From DATFVJ01 sp963826515 (GTDB lineage Bacteria > Actinomycetota > Actinomycetes > Streptosporangiales > Streptosporangiaceae), in assembly GCA_963826515.1 (NCBI GenBank), contig CAWGXI010000018.1, positions 124,001 through 188,000 on the forward strand: a stretch of DNA of 64,000 nucleotides, read 5' to 3'. The notes under the pieces are model-generated. The model was not told where the DNA came from. It ran no database searches and was given only the letters and a program-made list of their open reading frames with translations. Positions 50,255-57,872 of the stretch are shown here, one piece after another (within the stretch, counting starts at the first letter, position 1; every line of letters begins with the position of its first letter). Made by a program: the position numbers and the translations under genes.

Positions 50255-50405
50255 AGCGGCCCGGCGCGATCCGGCTCCCGGCCCGGCGCGATCCGGCTCC
50301 CGGCCCGGCGCGATCCGGCCCCCGGCCCGGCAGGATCCGGCGCTCTGGCCCGGCGCGATCCGGCCCCCTGGCCCGGCGCGATCCGCCACCGGCCCGCCAG
50401 CCGGC
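50255..50405. repeat. Tandem repeat of a GCCCGGCGCGATCCGG unit
   Basis: About six to seven imperfect copies of a 21-23 bp unit (GGCCCGGCGCGATCCGGCTCC and variants) directly after the lactonase stop. Pairing of GCCCGG with CCGGGC-like blocks allows hairpins. The rest of the 385-bp gap before glnA contains AAACAAATGAGGGCCACATA-like repeats (two ACCAAATGAGGGCCA words at 50495-50535) and no gene. Confidence 0.85.
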
Positions 50406-50627
50406 CGCGTAACCTGCAGGAAACAAGGGACCGGCAGACTGGGAAGGCGAGATCCAGTTGAGGGCTTCGGGCCGCATGAGGTCCGTGACCACAGGAAACC
50501 CAAAAACAAATGAGGGCCACATACCAAATGAGGGCCAGGTACCACACGGCGGCCCGGACCACACGAGGCACCTGGACCGTCATGCGCACCGGGCGAGGCG
50601 GGCAGGGGCGCTCGACCGTCGAGGGTG

Positions 50628-51996
50628 ATGGCCGTGGATAGACAAGTCGAGTTCGTGCTCCGCACGCTCGAAGAGCGAGACATCCGATTCGTCCGGCTCT
50701 GGTTCACCGACGTGCTCGGCTACCTGAAGTCGGTCGCCGTCGCACCCGCCGAACTTGAGGGCGCGTTCGCCGAGGGCATCGGCTTCGATGGATCGGCGAT
50801 CGAGGGATTCGCCCGCGTCTACGAGGCGGACATGCTGGCCAAACCCGACCCGGCGACGTTCCAGTTGCTGCCATGGCGCGGCGAATCACCCGGCGTAGGC
50901 CGGATGTTCTGCGACATCATGATGCCGGACGGATCCCCGTCGTACGCGGATCCGCGCTGGGTGCTCAGGCGCGCGCTTGGCCGCGCAGCCGAGCTTGGAT
51001 TCACCTTCTACACCCACCCAGAGATCGAGTTCTTCCTGCTCAGGGAGCGACCGGAACTGGGCGTCATGCCGCGGCCGATCGACTCGGGCGGATACTTCGA
51101 CCACACTCCGCACACGATCGCGCACGACTTCAGGCACAGCGCGATCACGATGCTGGAGTCAATGGGGATCTCGGTGGAGTTCAGCCACCACGAGGGTGCC
51201 CCCGGCCAGCAGGAAATCGACCTGCGTTACGCGGACGCGCTCACGACCGCGGACAACATCATGACGTTCCGCCTGGTGATGAAGGAGGTGGCCCTCGAGC
51301 AAGGGGTGTACGCGACGTTCATGCCCAAGCCATTCACCGATAATCCGGGGTCGGGCATGCATACGCACGTGTCCCTGTTCGAGGGCGACCGCAACGCGTT
51401 CTACGAGCCGGGTTCCGGATACCAGCTGTCCAAGCTTGGCCGGGCGTTCGTCGCCGGCCTGCTCAGGCACGCGGCCGAGATCACCGCCGTCTGCAACCAG
51501 TGGGTCAACTCCTACAAGCGCCTGTGGGGCGAGACAGAACGGACCGCGGGGGCGGGCGGCGAGGCGCCCGCGTACATCTGCTGGGGGCACAACAACCGTT
51601 CTGCGCTCGTCCGGGTACCGATGTACAAACCGCACAAGGGGAACGCGACCAGGATCGAATTCCGCTCGCTCGATTCAGCGTGCAACCCGTATCTCGCTTT
51701 CGCGCTGATCCTCGCCGCCGGCCTTCAAGGGGATCGAAGAGGATTACGAGCTCCCGCCGGACGCCGAGGATGACGTGTGGGCGCTGACGTCCGCGGAGCG
51801 GCGCGCGCTCGGCATCAAGCCGCTGCCGCAGAACCTGGACGAGGCGATCCGTGCGATGGAGGGCAGCGAGCTTGCCGCCGAGGCACTTGGCGAGCAGGTG
51901 TTCGACTTCTTCCTGCGGAACAAGCGAGCCGAATGGTCCGAGTACCGCCGCCAGGTCACCAGGTTCGAACTGGACCGCTACCTGCCCGTCCTCTGA
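50628..51996 (+). pseudogene. glnA: Glutamine synthetase, type I (glnA2-like), one frameshift as read
   Basis: Residues 1-370 follow GSI closely: RFVRLWFTDVLGYLKSVAV, GIGFDGSAIEGFARVYEADM, FYTHPEIEFFLL, SVEFSHHEGAPGQQEIDLRYA, PFTDNPGSGMHTHVSLFEGD and RIEFRSLDSACNPYLAFALI. Near 51725-51735 one extra base (expected Gly-Leu-Lys-Gly-Ile, read CTTCAAGGGG) shifts the frame; the true end, GIEEDYELPPDAEDDVWALT through EWSEYRRQVTRFELDRYLPVL, continues in another frame to TGA 51996. No adenylylation-site Tyr signature is seen, as in actinobacterial GlnA2-like copies beside glnE. It is either a very recent pseudogene or a sequencing/assembly error, since both sides are otherwise perfect. Confidence 0.85.
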
Positions 51997-52158
51997 CGGG
52001 CGGGCACCTGGCGCCACCGCGCCAGGCGCGGGAGCTGTGCTGGCTGCCGATCTCGTCAGAATCCCGAGGCCCGGCTCGCGCCGCGCCCAGGTAGGTCGCG
52101 CGGCCTGCCTACTCGCGCCGCCCGACGACGCGGTCGCAGAACGCCGCCGCTGCGGCCA

Positions 52159-52177
52159 ACACACTGGCCCAGTGTGT
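52159..52177. promoter_or_regulatory. 19-nt near-perfect palindrome
   Basis: ACACACTGG-C-CCAGTGTGT is a perfect 9-bp inverted repeat around one base, 163 bp after the glnA stop. The low-spacing symmetric form is more like a dimeric-regulator operator than a terminator hairpin, but nothing downstream identifies a target. Confidence 0.4.
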
Positions 52178-52231
52178 CACGGCCGCGGGTGATCTTGACG
52201 ATCCCGGGGATCGAGCCGCTGGGCCTGCGGC

Positions 52232-52280
52232 CGACCCATGATGGCCCATCACGTGTCAAATACGACCCATGATGGCCCAT
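52232..52280. repeat. 18-bp direct repeat, period 31
   Basis: CGACCCATGATGGCCCAT occurs at 52232-52249 and again at 52263-52280 without change. Each copy contains CCATGATGG, itself a small inverted repeat, and a related ATGGCCCATC word recurs at 54253 before glnE. The arrangement, two identical sites three helical turns apart, suits cooperative protein binding; that is inference. Confidence 0.7.
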
Positions 52281-52841
52281 TGCTGCGACGTGAGGCCGCA
52301 CGTGGTGAGTGAGTGCGTCGAAGAAGGCTGGCTGATGCCAGGGACGTAATCCGGGCAGTGTCCAGGGTCCGCCGGGCACCTTCACCTATCGGCGCAAAAC
52401 GGTCTCAGGCGGCGCTGTAGGCCCCGCCTGGGGGCCTGCATCCATAGCCCGATTGCCTCACCCCTTGTGATCAAGACCGTTATGCTGGTGACCGTTCCCG
52501 GCCGTCGCCCGGCCCAGGCTGCCTGGTCGCCGCCAAGCTGACCGGCGAGGCCCAGAGGCCAAAGGTCCCAGTCGGCAAGGCGGAACGGCTCTAAAACGGT
52601 CCGGCCGCCTTCTGCGATCCTGACATTGGGAAGTCCGCACCTCACAGTGCGTGGCATCCCATGCGCCGCACCTCACGAGCTATGCCAACGTGGGTCACAG
52701 GACCTACGGGCCCCGAGCCCTGTCCTGCACCCTCGTGATCCCTGGCTGTGACCCCCGGCCGCTAGTCAGAGCACAAGATCGCCTGCTGCCTGCCAGCAGA
52801 AGACCTTGTCACACGGATCACTAAAGCTGGAACGAAAGCTC

Positions 52842-53048
52842 ATGCAAACAACTAATCAAGAGCAATTCCGCCGCCCGCTCGCACATGGACCGGTCGAGAG
52901 CAGTACGCCCGATGGGATGACGAGAATCGGCTGTGCGGATTCGGGCTGCGCTGTCTGGGACCCCGGCCCCTTTGAGTCGCGGGCCGAGTCGGTGTTCTGG
53001 TACGACCGGCACATCTCCCAGCCCCTTACGCGCCATCTTTGGCTGTAA
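52842..53048 (+). CDS. Hypothetical protein, 68 residues
   Basis: MQTTNQEQFRRPLAHGPVES, then MTRIGCADSGCAVWDPGPFE and SRAESVFWYDRHISQPLTRH. The middle GCADSGCAVWDPGPF with two Cys five apart and the WYDRHIS helix look like a folded mini-domain rather than random sequence. ATG 52842 has GGAACGAAAG just upstream; a TTG at 52806 would extend it by 12 residues. It stands alone in a gene-poor region between glnA and transposase debris, with somewhat lower GC in its first 40 bp. No family recognised. Confidence 0.5.
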   Translation: MQTTNQEQFRRPLAHGPVESSTPDGMTRIGCADSGCAVWDPGPFESRAESVFWYDRHISQPLTRHLWL

Positions 53049-53263
53049 GCCCCGGTCGGCAGGTTTGCGGGAGGCGCTAAGCCGCTCGGCGCCTATCCGG
53101 TCGGCGCGGTTTCCGCGGCTTGGCCGGCTGCTCGTCGCTGCTCCTCCTCGGCGGACCCCGCAGATTCATCTTCCGTATCAGCCACCGGGAGCCCGCTGCC
53201 TATCGGCGCAGAAACAGTGCCGGTTGTCAGGCTCTCCGCTGGTCTCAGGTATCGGTTGTTGTT

Positions 53264-53600
53264 TCATGCATAGGGTGAATCAGGGCAAAGGCCACCGTGG
53301 ACGAAGCTGATCATGGCCATGAGGGCGGTGGCGCTGCGGAAGCCCCGGGCTTCGGTGATGAGGGCGTTGACCTGGGCGTTGAGGGCTTCGGCGCGGCCGT
53401 TCGATCGAGTCGTCGGCTACGCATGAACCGGCAGAAGGTCCAGGTAGGTTTCTATGCGCCGGTCGCCGACGCGTTCGAGGTGGGCGAGCCGTCGTTGTGT
53501 CCGTCCAGCCCAATCACGCCGAAGATGCTTGCTCCCACGGCTCCACCGAGGCCGCCACGGCGGCCCACGCTGCGGTTAGGTCCATCAGACCACGGTTCCC
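53264..53600 (-). pseudogene. Transposase C-terminal debris
   Basis: The minus strand has pieces in several frames. The last piece, SNGRAEALNAQVNALITEAR and GFRSATALMAMISFVHGGL, ending at TGA 53264, has the SNG-x2-E-x2-N...GFR-S pattern of ISL3-like transposase C-termini. Before it, in another frame, come LAHLERVGDRRIETYLDLLP, and before that FGVIGLDGHNDGSPTS. Stops and frame changes separate them. No inverted ends are recognised, so this is an old, eroded element. Confidence 0.6.
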
Positions 53601-53790
53601 TTAATCAAGTTCCGTGGGAGCCATCGTCATCTTCGCCTTTGCCGGGAGGCGAGTGTTCGCCACGCTCACGGGGAAGTGTGCGCCGCCGGGGTGATCTGAT
53701 CTTGATCTTGAACCAGAAGATCTTCAGAAACAGGTGAGCGACCGTCCTCGGTATTGCCCGCATGGGCATCCTCTTCTTGGCCCGGGGAAG

Positions 53791-53945
53791 GTGATCGTCG
53801 GCTGGACGCCTTGCGACTGCGCGCTGGCCTGGACGCACACGAGCGGGGAGCCGGGATGGGTCACACATGGACACGTTGGCTAACCTGCGCACAGGAAGGC
53901 CGGAACACGATCCACTACGATCCCCCGCACCGCGCAGGACCATGA
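53791..53945 (+). pseudogene. Small CxC-GH-C protein (YxPPH-type), frameshifted paralogue
   Basis: GTG 53791, with GGGGAAG immediately before it, opens VIVGWTPCDCALAWTHTSGE; the frame then meets TAA at about 53881. In a neighbouring frame the rest of the domain continues: GHTWTRWLTCAQEGRNTIHY followed by DPPHRAGP to TGA 53945. Joined, the two halves reproduce the GWxPCDC...GH...C...GR...Y-x-PPH pattern of the intact gene at 48086. One frameshift near 53857 inactivates it. Confidence 0.6.
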
Positions 53946-54299
53946 CCCCCCGGCAGGCCCGTTTCCGCGCGATCAGGATGGCGGCTGGTAGGTTCCGGGC
54001 ATGACCGCGGTGTCAGTGGGGGGACAGAGGGTGACGGTAGCGTTCGCCTCAGGGGCTTACCGTCGCAGCCGCGACGGGTGGCCGAGGAAGGTTTCCGCGC
54101 CAGCAGGAGGGCGGCGCCAGGTCTGCCGGTCAGCTCGGGGTAGTAACCGGGGTACTACTTGCCCCCCAACGCAGCCACATCAACCCACCCCTTTTTTGGT
54201 GTCTTCGCAGGTCAGGCAGCATACAGCCCTATCAGCCAAGATCGCCAGGGACGATGGCCCATCGTGTGCAACGCCGTCTCGCCGCATTACCGTTCAAGG

Positions 54300-57200
54300 G
54301 TGAGCACATCGCGCACGGGCACGTTGGCCGGAACGCTGGCCCGGATGGGATTCGCCGACCCGCCGCGGGCAGAGCAGCTGATCGCAGAGGAGCTCCGTTT
54401 CGACGCCGAGGGCGCCGACGCCGGCGTGCTTGCGGCGATCGTGGCCGCGGCCGATCCCGATCTCGCGCTTGCGTCGCTCGCCGGGCTGCTGCAGCGCAGT
54501 GGCCCAGCGCTGGCTGCCGAGTTGCGGGCCGCGCTGCGCGCTGAGCGCGGTTTCCTTGACCGGCTTACCGCGGTGCTTGGGACGAGCGCGGCCCTCGGTG
54601 ATCACCTGCAAAGGCACCCCGACGATTGGCGCGTCCTGCGCGGACCCGACGCGCTGCGTCGCCCAGCGATGGGGGAGTTGCGCGCCGCCCTGCTGTCCGC
54701 GGTGGGGGCGCAACCCTACGACGCGCAACCGGTTGCCGCGGCGCGCGACCCGGCGCACGCAACCGACCAGGTGAGCGCGCTGCGGCTGGCGTACAGGCGG
54801 CGGCTGCTGCACCTGGCGGCACGGGATCTGACCGGCGCCGCCGCATTCGACGACGTCACCGCGGAACTGGCCGACCTGGCCGGCGCGGCGCTTGAGGGCG
54901 CGCTGGCGATTGCCCGCGGCCAGCTGCGAGCCGAGGACACCGGCCGCGGTGACGGCCAGCCCTCCGATCGCGCCCTGCCTTACCGCCTGGCCGTGATCGG
55001 TATGGGCAAGTGCGGTGGCCGCGAACTCAACTACGTCAGCGACGTCGACGTCATATTCGTCGCGGAAGCAGTGCCAGCCGAGTCGGGTACGAAAGGTACG
55101 AAAGGTGCGAGAGGTACAAGAAGTACAGGAGACAAAGGAGAGTCAGCAGGGTCAGCAAGGATAGAAGGGGCAGCATGGACAGGAGGGACAGGAGGGACGG
55201 CAGGGACAGGAGATGAAGGAGGGTCAGCAGGGACAGGAGGTACAGGAGGTAAAGGAGGGTCAGCAGGGTCAGCGAGGACAGAAGGGTCAGCAGGTACAGG
55301 AGGCACGGGAGCGAAAGCAGGTACGGACAGCGCGGCTAGGACGGAAGGTACCGGCGAGGCGGCCGCCCTCGCCGCGGCGACCAAGCTGGCAACCGCGATG
55401 ATGCGCATCTGCTCGCAGAGCGCGCCGGAAGCACCGCTCTGGCAGGTGGACCCCAACTTGCGCCCGGAGGGGCGCAGCGGCCCACTCGTGCGCACACTGG
55501 CCAGCCACCGCGCCTATTACGAGCGGTGGGCGAAGACGTGGGAGTTCCAGGCAATGCTCAAGGCACGGCCCATCGCGGGCGCTCTCGAACTCGGCGCGAG
55601 TTATGTCGAAGTGGTGGCGCCGCTGGTCTGGCACGCCGCACAGCGTGACAATTTCGTCGAGGATGTGCAGGCGATGCGCCGGCGCGTTGAGGACACGGTG
55701 CCACGTGAGCAGGTAGGGCGCCAGCTCAAGCTTGGTCCTGGCGGGTTGCGCGACATCGAGTTCGCGGTGCAGTTGCTGCAATTGGTGCATGGCCGTACCG
55801 ACGAGAGCGTGCGGGAGCCGGCCACCCTGCCTGCGCTTGCCGCGCTGTCGCGCCGCGGTTACGTGGGCCGCGACGACGCAGCTGACCTGGCCGCCGCCTA
55901 CCAGTTCCTTCGCCGGGTGGAGCATCTGCTGCAACTGGAGCACCTGCGCCGCACGCACGTCATCCCCGCCGAGGCAGACACGGCGGGCCGGCGCAGGCTG
56001 GGCCGCGCGCTGCGGGCATACCAGCTACTTAACGGTGACCGGCCGGACACAATGCCTCGCAGTGCGGACCCAGCGGCGGAGTTCACCGCACAGTGGCGCA
56101 AGCACACGCTCGTCGCCCGCTGCCTGCACGAGAAGCTCTTCTACCGCCCGCTTCTGCAGGCGGTGGCGCGGCTTCCTCACGAGGCCGTACGGCTGACGCC
56201 GGCCGCCGCCCAGGCCAGGCTCGAGGCTCTCGGCTACGAGGATCCGGCCGGCGCGCTCCGGCACATCGAGGCGCTCACCGCGGGCGTGTCACGGCGCGCG
56301 GCGATCCAGCGCACGCTGCTCCCTGTCATGCTGGGCTGGTTCGCCAGCGCCGCCCAACCCGACGCGGGTTTGCTCGCCTTCCGCCAGGTCAGCGACGCGC
56401 TGGGGGAGACGCCCTGGTACCTGCGGCTGCTCAGGGACGAAGCCCAGGTTGCCGAGCGGATGGCGTTCGTCCTCGCATCGAGCAGGTACGCCACTGGATT
56501 GCTGCTTCGCGCGCCCGAGACGGTGCAATTGCTTGCCGACGACGCCGAGCTTAGGCCGCGGCCGCGGGAGGCGCTGACCGCCGAGGCGCTCGCCACCGTG
56601 GGCCGGCACTTCGGCGCCGAGGACGATGTCGCTGCGGTCCGCGCTCTGCGCCGCCGCGAGCTGCTGCGCACCGCCGTGGCAGGCATTCTCAGCCGGATCG
56701 GGGTCGAGGAAACAGGTGAGGCGCTCACCACGATCACGGCGGTGACCGTGACGGCGGCGCTTGAGGCCGCGATCAAGAAGGTCGAGCTTGAACTGCGGGC
56801 GCCGTTGCCGACCCGCATGTCGGTGCTGGCCATGGGCCGTTTCGGCGGCCATGAGATGGGCTTCGCCAGCGACGCCGACGTGATGTTCGTGCACGAACCG
56901 CGGCAAGGCGCGGACGAGGGCGAGGCCACACGTGCCGCGCACGCCGTCGCCGAGGAACTGCGGCGGCTGCTTGCCAGGCCTGGCCCCGATCTGCCGCTGA
57001 CCATCGACCCTGACCTGCGCCCCGAAGGCCGTCAGGGACCGCTCGTGCGTACCCTCGCCTCCTATGCGGCGTACTACCAGCGCTGGTCGGTGCCCTGGGA
57101 GAGCCAGGCGTTGCTGCGCGCGGAGCCTGTGGCGGGCGACCCGGAGCTCGGCGAGCGGTTTGTCGCGCTCGCTGAGCGGTTGCGCTATCCAGACGGTGGC

Positions 57201-57668
57201 ATCGACCGCGCAGCAGTTAGGGAGATCAGGCGGATAAAAGCACGGGTCGAAGCAGAACGGCTGCCGCGGGGTGCCGATCCGGCTAGCCACCTCAAGCTTG
57301 GGCGTGGCGGCCTGGCCGACGTCGAATGGGTCGTGCAATTGCTGCAGTTGCAGCATGCGTACGCGATCCCAGGGATGCGGACTACACGCACGCTCGCGGC
57401 GCTTGAAGCGGCGGCGGATGCCGGGCTGATCGCGGGTGAGGATGCGGAGGTACTTGCCACGGCATGGCGGCTGGCGACCAGGCTCAGGGACGCGGTCGTG
57501 CTGGTCCGCGGCCGCCCAGGTGACACGCTGCCATCCGCGCCGCGTGAGCTTGCGGCGATCGCCCGGGTGCTCGGCTACCGGCCGGGGGAAAGCGGCAAGC
57601 TGCTCGACGATCAGCGGCGGGTCGCTAGGCGGGCACGCGCGGTGATGGAGCGGATCTTCTATGACTAG
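54300..57668 (+). CDS. glnE: Bifunctional glutamine synthetase adenylyltransferase/deadenylylase
   Basis: A 1122-residue enzyme that controls glutamine synthetase by adding and removing AMP. Two nucleotidyltransferase domains are clear: the deadenylylase with IGMGKCGGRELNYVSDVDVIF (about residue 233; D-x-D) and the adenylylase with LAMGRFGGHEMGFASDADVMF (about 843). PEGRSGPLVRTLASHRAYYE and PEGRQGPLVRTLASYAAYYQ, and GPGGLRDIEFAVQLLQLVHG and GRGGLADVEWVVQLLQLQHA, show the internal duplication. Between the first D-x-D strand and the next helix an abnormal insert of about 90 residues (55078-55350) consists of Gly/Thr/Ser/Lys-rich repeats from an AG-rich tract. GTG 54300 begins the family's VSTSRTGTLAGTLARMGF. 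Confidence 0.93.
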   Translation: MSTSRTGTLAGTLARMGFADPPRAEQLIAEELRFDAEGADAGVLAAIVAAADPDLALASLAGLLQRSGPALAAELRAALRAERGFLDRLTAVLGTSAALGDHLQRHPDDWRVLRGPDALRRPAMGELRAALLSAVGAQPYDAQPVAAARDPAHATDQVSALRLAYRRRLLHLAARDLTGAAAFDDVTAELADLAGAALEGALAIARGQLRAEDTGRGDGQPSDRALPYRLAVIGMGKCGGRELNYVSDVDVIFVAEAVPAESGTKGTKGARGTRSTGDKGESAGSARIEGAAWTGGTGGTAGTGDEGGSAGTGGTGGKGGSAGSARTEGSAGTGGTGAKAGTDSAARTEGTGEAAALAAATKLATAMMRICSQSAPEAPLWQVDPNLRPEGRSGPLVRTLASHRAYYERWAKTWEFQAMLKARPIAGALELGASYVEVVAPLVWHAAQRDNFVEDVQAMRRRVEDTVPREQVGRQLKLGPGGLRDIEFAVQLLQLVHGRTDESVREPATLPALAALSRRGYVGRDDAADLAAAYQFLRRVEHLLQLEHLRRTHVIPAEADTAGRRRLGRALRAYQLLNGDRPDTMPRSADPAAEFTAQWRKHTLVARCLHEKLFYRPLLQAVARLPHEAVRLTPAAAQARLEALGYEDPAGALRHIEALTAGVSRRAAIQRTLLPVMLGWFASAAQPDAGLLAFRQVSDALGETPWYLRLLRDEAQVAERMAFVLASSRYATGLLLRAPETVQLLADDAELRPRPREALTAEALATVGRHFGAEDDVAAVRALRRRELLRTAVAGILSRIGVEETGEALTTITAVTVTAALEAAIKKVELELRAPLPTRMSVLAMGRFGGHEMGFASDADVMFVHEPRQGADEGEATRAAHAVAEELRRLLARPGPDLPLTIDPDLRPEGRQGPLVRTLASYAAYYQRWSVPWESQALLRAEPVAGDPELGERFVALAERLRYPDGGIDRAAVREIRRIKARVEAERLPRGADPASHLKLGRGGLADVEWVVQLLQLQHAYAIPGMRTTRTLAALEAAADAGLIAGEDAEVLATAWRLATRLRDAVVLVRGRPGDTLPSAPRELAAIARVLGYRPGESGKLLDDQRRVARRARAVMERIFYD
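55078..55350 (+). repeat. Purine-rich repeat insert within glnE
   Basis: About 270 bp of degenerate 9-18 bp units rich in A and G (ACAGGAGG, GGTCAGCAGGG), strikingly lower in C than the flanking gene. It stays in frame and codes Gly-Thr-Gly-Gly/Ser-Ala-Gly runs inside the deadenylylase domain. Composition unlike both flanks points to repeat expansion from a short purine seed. Confidence 0.9.
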
Positions 57669-57724
57669 GCGTGTTCCGGTGCAGCATGACCCGGCGCGGC
57701 CGTCCGCCCACCGCGGCCACTCGG

Positions 57725-57835
57725 GAACGCGGGCCCGGGAAAGCCTGACCGGGAACGCGGAGCGCGGGAACACGGGCCCGGGAACGCGGGGCCCGGGAGC
57801 GCCGAGCCCGGGAACGCAGCGGGCGGGCCTGGCCC
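57725..57835. repeat. GGGAACGCGGGCCCGGGA-type repeat
   Basis: Five to six imperfect 12-18 bp units built from GGGAACGC, GGGCCCGGGA and GGAGCGC between glnE and the convergent LPXTG gene. The GGGCCCGGG/CCCGGGCCC symmetry could provide a GC hairpin terminating both convergent transcripts. Confidence 0.75.
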
Positions 57836-57872
57836 AGTGGCCATGCCCGCCCGCACGAATCGAGGTGACTCG

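Larger units (their letters stand above)
51997..52841. other. 845-bp gene-free region with palindrome and direct repeats
   Basis: No credible gene on either strand. It contains a 19-nt palindrome (52159-52177) and an 18-bp direct repeat (52232-52249 and 52263-52280, see separate entries). From about 52380 to 52700 a minus-strand frame (LEPFRLADWDLWPLGLAGQL) looks protein-like but matches no family I know; it could be transposase debris, since a similar word, CCTATCGGCGCA, occurs at 52386 and again at 53198. Confidence 0.5.

Noticed and set aside
52588..52597. GTTTTAGAGC on the minus strand, resembling the start of a Cas9 repeat/tracrRNA
   Set aside because: A single 10-base match in a region without cas genes, repeats or further similarity; chance.
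54001..54303. 100-codon plus-strand frame before glnE
   Set aside because: Low-complexity Arg/Pro/Thr sequence overlapping the glnE start in another frame, no family match.
56289..57773. Minus-strand frame of 494 codons opposite glnE
   Set aside because: Shadow of the adenylylase half of glnE, which has all motifs in the other direction.
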